DNA of 64,000 nt from Asanoa hainanensis (lineage in GTDB: Bacteria; Actinomycetota; Actinomycetes; Mycobacteriales; Micromonosporaceae). Shown here piece by piece: positions 18,397 through 28,021 of this stretch. A program made the translations under genes and the position numbers. Numbering within the stretch: position 1 is the stretch's first letter; each line of letters opens with the position of its first letter. The stretch is from NCBI RefSeq assembly GCF_900188485.1, contig NZ_FZPH01000002.1:558001-622000 (forward strand). The letters run 5' to 3'. The notes under the pieces were generated by a model. The model was given only the letters and a program-made list of their open reading frames with translations, did no database searches and was not told the origin of the DNA.

Positions 18397-19311
18397 TCAG
18401 CCGGCGGCGGCCTTGATCGCGGCGGCGGCTGCTGCCGGCTGGTCGTGGTGGATGTAGTGGCCGGCGTCGTCGACCACGATGTGCTGGCCCCCCGGGTAGG
18501 CGGCGGCGGTCTCGTCGGCCAGTTGCGCGGCGCGCACCTGGAGGGCGGGTAGCTTGCCGCGGGTCGCGGTCAGGACGGTCATCGGCACGTCGGCCGGGGG
18601 ATTGGCGGCGCGGGCGCGGAGGGCGGCGTCGACGTCGCCGGCGAGGCGGTTCTCGGTGCGGACGGACACGACCTGGTAGCGCTCGGCGTACTCGGCGCGG
18701 TAGGCAGCCAGGACCAGTCGCTGGATCGCCGGATCGTCGCTGCACACCTTCATCAGCCCGTCCGCGAACCCGTCGAGCTGCTTGTCGAACCGGCCGACGT
18801 ACTTGAGCAGCACCATCCAGGCCAACGACAGCTCGGAGCTGACCTTCAGCCGCGTCGGCACGATCGTCATCACGCCTTCGTGGGTCGGGTCGATCAGCAC
18901 CAGACCGGTCACCCGCTCCGGCCGGGCGGCGGCGGCGAACTGGACGAGCAGACCGCCCCAGCTGTGTCCGACCATCAGCGCCGGCCCGACCGCGTCGAGG
19001 AGCGCGACCAGATCGTCGACCTGGGACTCGATGGTGAGCCGCCCGTGCACCGGATCGCTGGCGCCCAGGCCGCCCCGGTCGTAGGCGATGACGTGGAAGT
19101 CGGTGGCCAGCGCGGGCAGAACCGGCCCCCAGTCGAGCACGGTGTCGCCCGCGCCGCCGACCAGCAGGATGGTCGGACCGGTGCTGGCGGTCTCGATCCA
19201 GCGGAGGTGGCGGCCGTCGTCACGGACAATCTCGCCCCAGCTGAGCTGGGCGTCGGGAGCCAACGCCGAGAGTGCCGTGATTACCGGGTCGCTCTGCCGC
19301 CGGCTCGCCAT
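18397..19311 (-). CDS. Alpha/beta-fold hydrolase, divergent from an ArsR regulator
   Basis: 304 residues from MASRRQSDPVITALSALAP, preceded by AGGAGG at ideal spacing. The fold is plain: ILLVGGAGDTVLDWGP (oxyanion region), AYDRGGLGASDP, nucleophile elbow MVGHSWGGLLVQF (Ser), LVLIDPTHEG, and the catalytic His in VVDDAGHYIHHDQP. The His-near-end and HSWGG elbow match esterase/haloperoxidase-type enzymes; the substrate is unknown. The intergenic region contains repeated TTCGAR half-sites, so the ArsR-type protein probably represses it. Confidence 0.82.
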   Translation of the reverse strand: MASRRQSDPVITALSALAPDAQLSWGEIVRDDGRHLRWIETASTGPTILLVGGAGDTVLDWGPVLPALATDFHVIAYDRGGLGASDPVHGRLTIESQVDDLVALLDAVGPALMVGHSWGGLLVQFAAAARPERVTGLVLIDPTHEGVMTIVPTRLKVSSELSLAWMVLLKYVGRFDKQLDGFADGLMKVCSDDPAIQRLVLAAYRAEYAERYQVVSVRTENRLAGDVDAALRARAANPPADVPMTVLTATRGKLPALQVRAAQLADETAAAYPGGQHIVVDDAGHYIHHDQPAAAAAAIKAAAG

Positions 19312-19326
19312 CAGTCGCCTCCTGAG

Positions 19327-19378
19327 TTCGAAAGAATTGTTTCGAGACGATATTCTCGAAGGGCGGGACTCGAAACAA
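19327..19378. promoter_or_regulatory. Operator-like cluster: TTGTTTCGAG/CTCGAAACAA inverted repeat
   Basis: TTGTTTCGAG (19337-19346) is inverted as CTCGAAACAA (19369-19378). Two more half-sites lie nearby: a full TTCGAA palindrome at about 19327 and CTCGAA at about 19355. All sit between the divergent hydrolase and ArsR-type genes, an obvious place for autoregulation. Confidence 0.5.
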
Positions 19379-19394
19379 GAGAGGATTTTGCGCG

Positions 19395-19961
19395 ATGGCT
19401 GCACGACTGCAGGGAGCGGCGGCGATGCGTGCGTTGGCGCATCCGACCCGGATCGCGCTGATGGAGGTCCTCCGCGTGCACGACACGCTGACCGCGACGG
19501 AGGCGAGCGCGCTGATCGGCGAGACCCCGACGAACTGCGCCTTCCACCTGCGGGCGCTGTCCCGTTTCGGGTTCGTGGAAGAGGTGGGCGCGGGCCCGGG
19601 CCGGCGCCGCCCTTGGCGCGCGTTGGACGTCCCGCTGGCCTTCTCGGACGTCCAGGAGGACGACCAGTCCCGAGCCGCGGCCCGGGCGCTGTCGGACGTC
19701 CTGATCAGGCACTGGCTGGAGCGAGTGCAGTCGGCCCAAGCGAACCGGCACGCGGAGCCGACCGAATGGCAGGACGTACTCGGCGGTTCAGGAACGGTCG
19801 TGTACGGCACGGTCGACGAGGTCCGCGAGATGGTCACGGACATCCGAGCGGTCCTGAGCCGCTACGACGACCGCTTGCGGGACGCCTCGGCCCGCCCGGA
19901 GGGGGCGCGGTCGGTGGAACTGCTGCTCTTCGCCCAGCCCTACACCACAGCCGAAAGCTGA
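19395..19961 (+). CDS. ArsR-type winged-helix transcriptional regulator
   Basis: 188 residues with a GAGGA ribosome-binding site. The N-terminal winged helix begins MRALAHPTRIALMEVLRVHDTLTATEASALIGETPTNCAFHLRALSRFGFVEEV, as in ArsR/helix-turn-helix 20 proteins. No cysteine metal-site motif is visible, so metal sensing is unlikely. The C-terminal half (about 95-188) is helical and has no known signature; it may bind a small molecule. It likely controls the divergent hydrolase and itself through the TTCGAR-rich operator between them. Confidence 0.8.
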   Translation: MAARLQGAAAMRALAHPTRIALMEVLRVHDTLTATEASALIGETPTNCAFHLRALSRFGFVEEVGAGPGRRRPWRALDVPLAFSDVQEDDQSRAAARALSDVLIRHWLERVQSAQANRHAEPTEWQDVLGGSGTVVYGTVDEVREMVTDIRAVLSRYDDRLRDASARPEGARSVELLLFAQPYTTAES

Positions 19962-20000
19962 CAGGTCCACGGCACCTGGGCAACGGCGCGCCCCACCCGA

Positions 20001-20053
20001 GGCGGCGGCCCAGGCCCGGCGGGCCGATCGGTCCGAGGGAGGGTGCCGCCGCC
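20001..20053. terminator. Possible bidirectional terminator between convergent genes
   Basis: GGCGGCGGC at 20001-20009 pairs with GCCGCCGCC at 20045-20053, and GGCCCG/CGGGCC forms an inner hairpin. It lies between the convergent ArsR-type gene and hutH. No T tract, as is usual in this G+C range. Confidence 0.35.
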
Positions 20054-20069
20054 CGGCAGGAGGGTCAGG

Positions 20070-21608
20070 TCAGGGGAGCGGGCCGACCTCCGCCTCGATG
20101 GCGTTGCGTAGGTCCGTGCCGCTGATCAGTGCCCGCGCCGACTCGATGATCGGCGCAAGGAAGACGTCGGGTCCCGGGGTGCCGGCGAAGCGGGCTACTG
20201 CGGCCGTCGCGATCGTGCCGGCCGGCGACGGTGCGAGCGGTCCCCGTAGTTGGATACCGCGGACCGCGGCCAGCAACTCGACCGCGAGCAGGCTGGTCAG
20301 GTTGTCGAGCACGGTGCGCAGCTTGCGGGTCGCGGCCCAGCCCATCGAGACGTGGTCTTCCTGCATGCCGCTGGTCGGCAGGGAGTCGACCGACGCCGGG
20401 GACGCCAGGCGGCGGTTCTCGGCGACGATGCCGGCCGCCGTGTACTGCGCGATCATCAGGCCCGAGTTGACGCCCGCGTCGGGGGACAGGAACGGCGGTA
20501 GGTCGCGCGAGCGGCAGACGTCGAGGAGGCGGTCGACCCGGCGTTCCGCGATGGCGCCCACCTCGGCGGCGGCGATCGCCAGGTAGTCGGCGGCGAAGCC
20601 GAGTGGGGCACCGTGGAAGTTGCCCGTGGACTCGACGCGGCCGTCGGGGAGGACGACCGGGTTGTCGACGACCGAGCGGAGCTCGCGGCCGGCCACCTGG
20701 GTGGCGAACTCGAGCGTGTCGCGGGCGGCGCCGGCGACCTGGGGTGCGCAGCGCATCGAGTACGCGTCCTGCACCGCGTGGTCCAGGTCGTCGCGGTGCG
20801 AATCCATGATCGCGGAGCCCTGGAGCAGGCGGTGGATGTTGGCGGCGGACGTCGCCTGGCCAGGGTGCGGCCGGATGGCGTGCAGTTCCGGCATGAACGG
20901 GCGGTCGGAGCCGAGCATCGCCTCGATCGAGAGCGCGGCGGTCAGGTCGGCCATCGCGAACAGGTGCGCGGCGTCGCCGAGCGCCAGCAGGAGCATGCCG
21001 AGCATGCCGTCGGTGCCGTTGACCAGCGCCAGGCCTTCCTTGGCGGCCAGCTCGATCGGGCGCAGGCCGGCCCGGCGCAGCGCCTCGCCGCCGTCGATGC
21101 GGGTGCCGGACTTGTCGAGCACCCAGCCCTCGCCGAGCAGCACCAGCGCGCAGTGCGCCAGCGGCGCCAGGTCGCCGGAGGCGCCGAGCGAGCCGTGCTC
21201 CGGCACCCACGGGGTGACGTCGGCGTTGAGCAGGTCGACCAGCGACTGGGCGACCAGCGGGCGGACACCGGAATGGCCCAGCGCCAGCGACCGGATCCGC
21301 AGCAGCATCATCGCCCGGACCACCTCGCGCGGCATCGGGGCGCCGATGCCGGCGGCATGGGAGCGGATCAGCGCGTGCTGCAGCTCGGCGCGGCGCTCGC
21401 TGGCGACGAACGTGCTGGCCAGGGAGCCGAACCCGGTGGACACGCCGTAGACCGGGCGGCCGGACGCCTCGATGCGGTCGACGTGGGCGCGCGAGGCCGC
21501 CATCGCTTCGACGGCGCTGGGGTGCAGCTCGACCAGGGCGGCCCCGCGGGCCACGGCGTGGACGTCGGCCGGGGTGATGCCGGTGGGCAGGACGGTGACA
21601 GTCGTCAT
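20070..21608 (-). CDS. hutH: Histidine ammonia-lyase
   Basis: Deaminates histidine to urocanate, the first step of histidine breakdown. 512 residues from [16 protein letters not shown]. The MIO cofactor forms from A143-S144-G145 in [14 protein letters not shown]; the catalytic Tyr53 is in [11 protein letters not shown]. Other conserved blocks: [21 protein letters not shown] and [12 protein letters not shown]. It is the last gene of the hut operon and its ATG overlaps the hutI stop by four bases. Confidence 0.95.
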   Translation of the reverse strand: MTTVTVLPTGITPADVHAVARGAALVELHPSAVEAMAASRAHVDRIEASGRPVYGVSTGFGSLASTFVASERRAELQHALIRSHAAGIGAPMPREVVRAMMLLRIRSLALGHSGVRPLVAQSLVDLLNADVTPWVPEHGSLGASGDLAPLAHCALVLLGEGWVLDKSGTRIDGGEALRRAGLRPIELAAKEGLALVNGTDGMLGMLLLALGDAAHLFAMADLTAALSIEAMLGSDRPFMPELHAIRPHPGQATSAANIHRLLQGSAIMDSHRDDLDHAVQDAYSMRCAPQVAGAARDTLEFATQVAGRELRSVVDNPVVLPDGRVESTGNFHGAPLGFAADYLAIAAAEVGAIAERRVDRLLDVCRSRDLPPFLSPDAGVNSGLMIAQYTAAGIVAENRRLASPASVDSLPTSGMQEDHVSMGWAATRKLRTVLDNLTSLLAVELLAAVRGIQLRGPLAPSPAGTIATAAVARFAGTPGPDVFLAPIIESARALISGTDLRNAIEAEVGPLP

Positions 21609-22774
21609 TGGGGTGCTCCGTTGTGCAGGACCTTGGTGACCAGCGGTACGCCGGGCCGGTAGGCCAGGTGTAGATGGGTGGGCGCGTCGAGCAGCACGAG
21701 GTCGGCCCGCGCGCCAGGGCGGATCACGCCTACGTCGTCGCGGCGCAGCGCCCGCGCGCCGCCCGCGGTGGCCGCCCACACCGCCTCGGCCGGCGTCATG
21801 CCCATCTCGCGGACCGCGAGCGCGACACAGAACGGCATCGAGGAGGTGTACGACGAGCCGGGGTTGCAGTCGGTGGCCAGCGCGACGGTGGCGCCGGCGT
21901 CGAGCAGCCGGCGGGCGTCGGGATAGGGCGACCGGGTGGAGAACTCGGCGCCGGGCAGGAGCGTCGCGACGGTACGCGAACCGGCGAGCGCGTCGACGTC
22001 GGCGCGGGACAGGTGGGTGCAGTGGTCGGCGCTGGCCGCTTCGAGCTCGACCGCGAGCTGCACGCCCTCGCCGGGGCCGAGCTGGTTGGCGTGCACGCGT
22101 ACACCCAGGCCCGCGTCCTTGCCCACGGTCAGGATCGCCCGCGCGTGGTCGGCGTCGAACGCGCCCTTCTCGCAGAACACGTCGATCCACCGGGCGTGCG
22201 GCCGGGCGGCGCGGAGCATCGGCCCGCAGACCAGCCCCACGTAGTCGTCGGCGCGGTTGGCGTATTCCGGCGGCACCACGTGGGCGCCGAGGAACGTCGT
22301 TTCGGGCGTGAACTCCGCGGCGATCCGCAGCGAACGGGCCTCGTCGGCGACCGTCAGCCCGTACCCACTCTTGATCTCGATCGTCGTCGTGCCCTGCCGC
22401 AACGCCTCGGACCGCAGGCGCTCGACGTTGTCGCGCAGGAGGTCGTCGTCGGCGGCGCGGGTCGCGGCGACGGTGGTGCGGATGCCGCCGCCGGTGTAGG
22501 GCTCGCCGGCCATCCGGGCGGCGAACTCGGCGGCCCGGTCACCGGCGAAGACCAGGTGAGCGTGGCTGTCGACGAAGCCGGGCAGGACGGCTCCGCCCTG
22601 CGCGTCGATGCGCCGGTCGGCGGCGGGGGCGTAGCGGCTCGGACCGATCCAGGCGATATCGCCTTCTTCGACCAGTACCGCCGCCTTGCGCCGGATGCCG
22701 AGCAGCCCGCCCTCGCCGGTGCCCGGCAGGTTGGTCACGAGCTCGCCGATGTTGTCGACCAAGAAACTCACCAC
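21605..22774 (-). CDS. hutI: Imidazolonepropionase
   Basis: Opens the imidazolone ring to formimidoylglutamate, the third step of the pathway. 389 residues, amidohydrolase fold; metal-binding H-A-H is in [17 protein letters not shown], then [18 protein letters not shown] and [11 protein letters not shown] with the metal Asp. The sequence has two adjacent GTG codons at the start; the second overlaps the hutF stop as GTGA and is equally likely. It sits between hutF and hutH with overlaps at both ends. Confidence 0.94.
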   Translation of the reverse strand: MVSFLVDNIGELVTNLPGTGEGGLLGIRRKAAVLVEEGDIAWIGPSRYAPAADRRIDAQGGAVLPGFVDSHAHLVFAGDRAAEFAARMAGEPYTGGGIRTTVAATRAADDDLLRDNVERLRSEALRQGTTTIEIKSGYGLTVADEARSLRIAAEFTPETTFLGAHVVPPEYANRADDYVGLVCGPMLRAARPHARWIDVFCEKGAFDADHARAILTVGKDAGLGVRVHANQLGPGEGVQLAVELEAASADHCTHLSRADVDALAGSRTVATLLPGAEFSTRSPYPDARRLLDAGATVALATDCNPGSSYTSSMPFCVALAVREMGMTPAEAVWAATAGGARALRRDDVGVIRPGARADLVLLDAPTHLHLAYRPGVPLVTKVLHNGAPQ

Positions 22775-24108
22775 AGGCTGTGCACCGCCTCTTCGAGCGC
22801 CGCCGGCACGTCTATCCGCACATGGTGCCCGTCGCGGACGGTAACCCGCCCGTCGACCACCACGGTGGTGACATCGGCGGCACTCGCGGCCAGGGGCGCG
22901 CCGACCGGCGGGGCGCCGGCCGTGCGGGGGCTCTGGAGGTTGATCGTGACCAGGTCGGCCCGCTCGCCGGCGGCGATCCGCCCAACGTCGGTCCAGCCCA
23001 GCGCGTTGTGGCCGGCCACGGCCGCGGCCCGGACCAGCTCGGCCGGCGAGAAGTGCCCCCGCCGCTCGGTGCGCAGCCGCTCGTTCGCCTCGAGCGCGCG
23101 GGCCTCCTCGAACAGGTCGATCACGGTCTGGCTGTCGCTGCCCAACGAGAGCGGGCTGCCGGCGTCGGCCAGCGCCCGGGCGGTGCCGATGCCGTCGGCG
23201 AGGTCGCGTTCGGTGGTCGGGCAGAAGCAGACGCCGGTGCCGGTGTCGCCGAGCAGCGTGCGGTCGAGGTCGGTGAGGTGGGTGGCGTGGACCGCCGTCG
23301 ACCGCGGGCCGAGGACGCCGCTGTCGGAGAGCAACTCAGTCGGGGTGCGCCCGTGCGTGGCCACGCAGGCCTCGTTCTCGGCGCGCTGCTCGGAGAGGTG
23401 GAAGTGCAGCGGGCGGCCCGCGGTGCGCTCGGCCAACTCGGGCAGCAAAGTGGCCGGCACGGCACGGACGGAGTGCAGCGCGGCGCCGATCCGCACGGTG
23501 TCGGCGTAGTCGGTGGCGGCCATCGCGTCGAGCCGTTCGAGCCGGGCCAGGTAGGCGTCGAGGTCCTGGTCACCGAACCGCCGCTGGACGCCTTCGAGCG
23601 GCTCGCCGTCGACGGTGGCCGTCAGGTAGAGCGCGTCGAGCAGCGTGATCCGGATGCCGGCCTGCGCGGCAGCCTCGATCAGCACGGTGCCCATCACGTT
23701 GGGGTCGGGGTAGGGCTCGCCGTCGACGTCGTGGTGCAGGTAGTGGAACTCCCCGACGGTGGTGATGCCGGCCAGCGCCATCTCCGCGTACGTGGCCCGG
23801 GCCAACGCCAGGTAGTTGTCCGGATCGAGTCGGCCGGCGAGGGCGTACATCCGGTCGCGCCAGCTCCAGAAGCTGCCCCGGTCGTCGGTGGTGCGGCCGC
23901 GCAGGGCCCGGTGGAAGGCGTGCGAATGCGCGTTGGCGAGCCCGGGCAGGGTGAGCCCCGGCAGCCGGATCGCATCGGCCGGGGGCGTCGCGACCCCGAC
24001 GGTGATCGCCGAGAACCGCGAGTCCACCACCTCGATCAACACCCGGTCGGTCGGCGTCTCGTCAGACCCCAACCAGGCCCAGTCCGCGTACCAGAGCCCG
24101 TCACTCAT
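22768..24108 (-). CDS. hutF: Formimidoylglutamate deiminase
   Basis: Converts N-formimidoyl-glutamate to N-formyl-glutamate with release of ammonia, marking the five-step hut route. 446 residues starting at [14 protein letters not shown]. Amidohydrolase metal motif [14 protein letters not shown], with further ligands in [18 protein letters not shown] and [11 protein letters not shown]. An in-frame ATG further upstream is not supported. Translation starts inside an ATGA junction with the 21-codon linker ORF that follows the amidohydrolase gene; GGGGGGCGGGC precedes the ATG. Confidence 0.93.
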   Translation of the reverse strand: MSDGLWYADWAWLGSDETPTDRVLIEVVDSRFSAITVGVATPPADAIRLPGLTLPGLANAHSHAFHRALRGRTTDDRGSFWSWRDRMYALAGRLDPDNYLALARATYAEMALAGITTVGEFHYLHHDVDGEPYPDPNVMGTVLIEAAAQAGIRITLLDALYLTATVDGEPLEGVQRRFGDQDLDAYLARLERLDAMAATDYADTVRIGAALHSVRAVPATLLPELAERTAGRPLHFHLSEQRAENEACVATHGRTPTELLSDSGVLGPRSTAVHATHLTDLDRTLLGDTGTGVCFCPTTERDLADGIGTARALADAGSPLSLGSDSQTVIDLFEEARALEANERLRTERRGHFSPAELVRAAAVAGHNALGWTDVGRIAAGERADLVTINLQSPRTAGAPPVGAPLAASAADVTTVVVDGRVTVRDGHHVRIDVPAALEEAVHSLW

Positions 24109-24170
24109 GCCCGCCCCCCGCTTCGGAAGGACCGGCAAGAGCTCCAGTCGCTGAGTCGACGCTCGCTCAT
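24105..24170 (-). CDS. 21-codon linker mini-ORF between the M20 amidohydrolase gene and hutF
   Basis: Its ATG overlaps the stop of the amidohydrolase gene and its TGA overlaps the ATG of hutF, both as ATGA. The peptide starts [11 protein letters not shown] and ends FRSGGRA, like the linker ORF at 13984 (starts MSER, ends ERSGGSA). Its last codons encode CGAAGCGGGGGGCGGGC, a purine-rich run suited to loading ribosomes on hutF. Possibly a coupling device rather than a functional peptide. Confidence 0.5.
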   Translation of the reverse strand: MSERRLSDWSSCRSFRSGGRA

Positions 24171-25441
24171 CGCGCCACCCCCTCGCCATGATCAACGAGT
24201 GGCCGGGCGGACAGTTCCTCCAGTACGCGGGCCAGGGCCTTCACGCCCTCGGCGCAGTCGGCGTCGGTCGCAGACTCGGCGGGGGCGTGGCTGACGCCGG
24301 TGGGGTTGCGGACGAAGAGCATCGCCGTGGGCAGGTGGGCGGAGAGCACCCCGGCATCGTGACCGGCGCCTGTCGGCAGGATCGGCACGCCGCCGAGCAG
24401 CGTGGCCAGGCTTTCGGCCAGAGCCGCGTCGAAGCGGACCTCGCCCGTGGTCGACTCGGCCGTGAACCGGATGGCCGTGCCGTCGCGGCCGGCTCGCTCG
24501 GTCGCCTTCTTCGCCAGGGCTTCGACCAGCCCGGCCAGCGTCTCGTCGTCGGCGGCCCGGGCGTCGAGCCAGCCGCGCACCGCGGAGGGGATCGCGTTGG
24601 TCGCGTTCGGGGTGACCTCGACCCGGCCGACCGTGGCGTGCGCGCCGCGCAGCCGGGCTTCCTTGTTGGCGGCCAGCACCGTGAACGCGTACGTCAGCAT
24701 CGGGTCACGCCGGTCCGACATCAGTGTGGTGCCGGCGTGGTTGCCTTCGCCCTCGACGTCGAAGCGCCAGCGCCCGTGCGGCCAGATCGCGCTGGCCACG
24801 CCGACCGGGCCCGCCAGCGCACGACCCTGCTCGACGTGGAGCTCGACGTAGGCGTCGAAGCGGGCCACCAGGTCGGGCCGGGCACCGGCCGGGACGGAGC
24901 CCAGCACGTCGCCCAGACTCAGCCCGTCTCGGTCGGTCAGAGCCGCGGCCCGTTGCGGGTCGATCGCGCCGGTGAGCAGCCGCGACCCGAGGCAGGCCAC
25001 GCCGAACCGCGAGCCCTCCTCTTCGGCGAATGCGGCCACCGTGATCGGTCGCGTGGGCTGGAAACCCCGCTCGCGGAGAAGATCGACCGCGAGAAACGCG
25101 GAGACGATCCCCAACGGCCCGTCGAACGCCCCACCATGCGGCACGGAATCGAAATGACTCCCGGTCAAAACCCCACCTGCCGCGCCCGCAGCCGGCGCCG
25201 CACCACTGGAAGTGCCCTCCGTGGATGACCAGACCGCGAAGAGGTTGCCGTTGCCGTCGTCGGTGACTGGCATGCCGCGTCGGGCCGCCTGGACCCGGAA
25301 CCAGTCGCGTAGCGCCACCTCCGCCGGTGACCAGGCGAACCGCAGGTAGCCGCCGTCGGGTGCGCGGCCAATGCCCGACAGCTCCGCCCACAGCTCGCGG
25401 AAGGTGTGGACCAGGGCAGGTTCGGTGGACAACGGGCTCAC
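24167..25441 (-). CDS. M20-family amidohydrolase (allantoate amidohydrolase-like), probably the N-formylglutamate deformylase of this hut operon
   Basis: 424 residues from a GTG that overlaps the hutU stop (GTGA). Dinuclear metal site of the AllC/HyuC/beta-ureidopropionase group: [39 protein letters not shown] and GAGHDAG. The operon contains no HutG. After HutF the pathway still needs an enzyme to split N-formylglutamate to glutamate and formate; position between hutU and hutF makes this protein the candidate. That role is inference; by sequence it is allantoate amidohydrolase-like. The same order is, as far as I recall, seen in Streptomyces. Confidence 0.85.
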   Translation of the reverse strand: MSPLSTEPALVHTFRELWAELSGIGRAPDGGYLRFAWSPAEVALRDWFRVQAARRGMPVTDDGNGNLFAVWSSTEGTSSGAAPAAGAAGGVLTGSHFDSVPHGGAFDGPLGIVSAFLAVDLLRERGFQPTRPITVAAFAEEEGSRFGVACLGSRLLTGAIDPQRAAALTDRDGLSLGDVLGSVPAGARPDLVARFDAYVELHVEQGRALAGPVGVASAIWPHGRWRFDVEGEGNHAGTTLMSDRRDPMLTYAFTVLAANKEARLRGAHATVGRVEVTPNATNAIPSAVRGWLDARAADDETLAGLVEALAKKATERAGRDGTAIRFTAESTTGEVRFDAALAESLATLLGGVPILPTGAGHDAGVLSAHLPTAMLFVRNPTGVSHAPAESATDADCAEGVKALARVLEELSARPLVDHGEGVAR

Positions 25442-27072
25442 TCCGCCATCGGGGTGCGGACGCCGCGCTCGTGGGCTACCTCGACCGCGCGGTCGTAGCC
25501 CGCGTCGACGTGGCGGATGACGCCCATGCCTGGGTCGTTGGTGAGGACGCGTTCGATCTTTTGACCCGCCAGCGGCGTGCCGTCGGCGACGCAGACCTGG
25601 CCGGCGTGGATGGAGCGGCCGATGCCGACGCCGCCGCCGTGGTGGATCGACACCCACGACGCGCCGCTGGCGGTGTTGACCAGGGCGTTGAGCAGCGGCC
25701 AGTCGGCGATCGCGTCGGAGCCGTCGGCCATGGCCTCGGTCTCGCGGTAGGGCGAGGCGACCGAGCCCGCGTCGAGGTGGTCGCGGCCGATCACGAGCGG
25801 CGCCGACAGCTCGCCGGAGGCGACCATGTCGTTGAACCGGACGCCGGCCTTGTCGCGCTCGCCGTAGCCCAGCCAGCAGATCCGCGCCGGTAGCCCCTGG
25901 AAGGCCACCCGCTCGCCGGCCAGCCGGATCCACCGGGCCAGCGACTCGTTCTCGGGGAACAGGTCGAGCACGGCCCGGTCGGTGGCCGCGATGTCGGCCG
26001 GGTCGCCGGACAGGGCGGCCCAGCGAAACGGGCCCTTGCCCTCGGCGAACAGTGGACGGATGTAGGCCGGCACGAAGCCCGGGAAGGCGAACGCCCGGTC
26101 GAAGCCACCCAGCTGCGCCTCGCCGCGGATCGAGTTGCCGTAGTCGAACACCTCGGCGCCCGCGTCCATGAAGCCGACCATCGCGGCCACGTGCGCGGCC
26201 ATCGAGGCACGCGCCCGATCCGTGAACTCCTCGGGCTTCGACGCCGCATAGGAAGGCGCGTCAGCCAGCGAGACACCCTCAGGCACGTAGGAAAGCGGGT
26301 CATGGGCACTGGTCTGGTCGGTCACGATGTCGATCTCGACCCCTCGACGCAGCAGTTCCGGGAAAACAGCAGCCGCGTTGCCGACGACACCCACCGACAG
26401 GGCCCGACGGGAGGCCTTCGCGTCAAGAGCCAAGGACACAGCCTCGTCCAACGACGAAGCCACCACGTCGAGGTAGCGCGTCGCCACCCGCCGCTCCAGC
26501 CGCGACTGGTCGACGTCGACGATCAGGCAGACGCCGTCGTTCATGGTGACCGCGAGCGGCTGCGCCCCGCCCATGCCGCCGCACCCCGCGGTCAGGGTCA
26601 GCGTGCCGGCCAGTGACCCACCGAACCGTTTGGCCGCGACGGCCGCGAACGTCTCGTAGGTCCCCTGCAGGATGCCCTGCGTGCCGATGTAGATCCACGA
26701 ACCGGCGGTCATCTGCCCGTACATGGTGAGGCCGAGCTTCTCCAGCCGGCGGAACTCGGGCCAGGTCGCCCAGTCGCCCACCAGGTTGGAGTTGGCCAGC
26801 AGCACCCTGGGCGCCCACTCGTGGGTGCGGAAGACGCCGACCGGCCGACCGGACTGCACGAGCATGGTCTCGTCGTCGCGCAGGGTGTCGAGCGTGCGCA
26901 CGATGGCGTGGAACGACGGCCAGTCGCGCGCCGCCTTGCCCGTGCCGCCGTAGACCACCAGGTCATCCGGCCGTTCGGCCACGTCGGGGTCGAGGTTGTT
27001 CATCAACATCCGCTTGGCGGCCTCTTGCTGCCACCCGAGGGCGGTGATGCTGCTGCCACGAGGTGCGCGCAT
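25438..27072 (-). CDS. hutU: Urocanate hydratase
   Basis: Hydrates urocanate to imidazolonepropionate using NAD+ as an electrophile. 544 residues, usual length. Signatures: [83 protein letters not shown], and the active-site-Cys region [13 protein letters not shown] near [17 protein letters not shown]. It starts ten bases after the rpiR-type regulator and ends in a GTGA overlap with the amidohydrolase gene. Confidence 0.96.
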   Translation of the reverse strand: MRAPRGSSITALGWQQEAAKRMLMNNLDPDVAERPDDLVVYGGTGKAARDWPSFHAIVRTLDTLRDDETMLVQSGRPVGVFRTHEWAPRVLLANSNLVGDWATWPEFRRLEKLGLTMYGQMTAGSWIYIGTQGILQGTYETFAAVAAKRFGGSLAGTLTLTAGCGGMGGAQPLAVTMNDGVCLIVDVDQSRLERRVATRYLDVVASSLDEAVSLALDAKASRRALSVGVVGNAAAVFPELLRRGVEIDIVTDQTSAHDPLSYVPEGVSLADAPSYAASKPEEFTDRARASMAAHVAAMVGFMDAGAEVFDYGNSIRGEAQLGGFDRAFAFPGFVPAYIRPLFAEGKGPFRWAALSGDPADIAATDRAVLDLFPENESLARWIRLAGERVAFQGLPARICWLGYGERDKAGVRFNDMVASGELSAPLVIGRDHLDAGSVASPYRETEAMADGSDAIADWPLLNALVNTASGASWVSIHHGGGVGIGRSIHAGQVCVADGTPLAGQKIERVLTNDPGMGVIRHVDAGYDRAVEVAHERGVRTPMAE

Positions 27073-27082
27073 GGAAGGCTCC

Positions 27083-27916
27083 CTAGCTCACGAACAACTG
27101 ACGACGGGACGCGGAACGTTCGAACTCTTCGAGCCGGCGCTGTGACTCGGCCGGGGAAGCGTCACAAAGCGCCTGCAGCAGCACCATGGCCAGCGCCATC
27201 GGGGCCGCGTGCAGGTCGAACACGAGCTGGGCACCGACAGCGGCGGTCAGCACGACATCGGCATGATCAGCAGCGGGGCCGACAGCGGAGTCGGTGATCA
27301 GCACGACGGACAAGCCATCGGCCTGGGCCGCTCGCAGGGCATCGACCGCTTCCCGCGGATAACGGGGTAGGACCATTGCCAGCAAAGCGGTCGCGCCGGC
27401 CTCGCGGGCCTGGTCGACCCGGTCGGCGAGCATGCTGCCACCCGTTTCGAGCAGCCGGACGTCAGGATGCACCTTGGCGGCGAAGTAGGCGAAGTAGGAC
27501 GCCAGCGGCGCCGCGGAGCGTAGGCCCAGCACAGGCAACGGGCGGCTGGCGGCCAACAAGGCGCCCGCGCGGCTCAGCCGATCAGGATCACCCAACCGCG
27601 AAGCCAGGTCGTGCAGGTTGTCGGCCTCGGCCCGCAGCGCGACCTGGAGCTCGTTGTCACCGGCCCAGGCGACGTCGATCGACGGGCTGACCACCTCGCG
27701 CAGCTTGCGGCGCAGCGCCGGATAGCCGTCGTAGCCGAGCGCCAACGCCAGCCGGGTCACGCTCGGCTGGCTGACCTGCGCCAGCTCGGCGACCTCGGAG
27801 GCCGAGAGGTAGGCCGCGGACGAGGCGTTCTGCACGAGGCAGTGCACGATCCGCCGCTGGGTCGGCGTCAGCCGCACCCCACGGAACAGATCCACCACAC
27901 GAACGCCTTCATTCAC
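27083..27916 (-). CDS. MurR/RpiR-family regulator heading the hut operon
   Basis: 277 residues. An N-terminal helix-turn-helix of the RpiR type ([29 protein letters not shown]) is followed by a SIS domain (about 120-250; [36 protein letters not shown]). The GTG start at 27916 is fixed by a TACTCT -10 box placed 12 bases upstream. As first gene of the hut operon it most likely regulates histidine use. SIS domains usually bind phosphosugars, so the effector here is uncertain; HutC-type (GntR) regulators are the common alternative and are absent. Confidence 0.88.
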   Translation of the reverse strand: MNEGVRVVDLFRGVRLTPTQRRIVHCLVQNASSAAYLSASEVAELAQVSQPSVTRLALALGYDGYPALRRKLREVVSPSIDVAWAGDNELQVALRAEADNLHDLASRLGDPDRLSRAGALLAASRPLPVLGLRSAAPLASYFAYFAAKVHPDVRLLETGGSMLADRVDQAREAGATALLAMVLPRYPREAVDALRAAQADGLSVVLITDSAVGPAADHADVVLTAAVGAQLVFDLHAAPMALAMVLLQALCDASPAESQRRLEEFERSASRRQLFVS

Positions 27917-27922
27917 GAACGC

Positions 27923-27928
27923 AGAGTA
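27923..27928 (-). promoter_or_regulatory. -10 box (TACTCT) of the hut operon, leaderless start
   Basis: Precedes the GTG of the RpiR-type gene by 12 bases; the only promoter-like sequence seen for the six-gene operon. Confidence 0.5.
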
Positions 27929-28009
27929 TGCATAGAACCATTCAGAAACAAGTACGTGCGGCGATTCTGTGGTGACAACTAGCTGTGTGACGCAGGTAAC
28001 ACCGTCTGG

Positions 28010-28015
28010 TACAAC
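28010..28015 (+). promoter_or_regulatory. -10 box (TACAAC) with -35-like GTGACG, leaderless type
   Basis: TACAAC begins 12 bases before the GTG at 28022; GTGACG lies about 17 bases further up (27987-27992). Confidence 0.4.
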
Positions 28016-28021
28016 TGCCGC

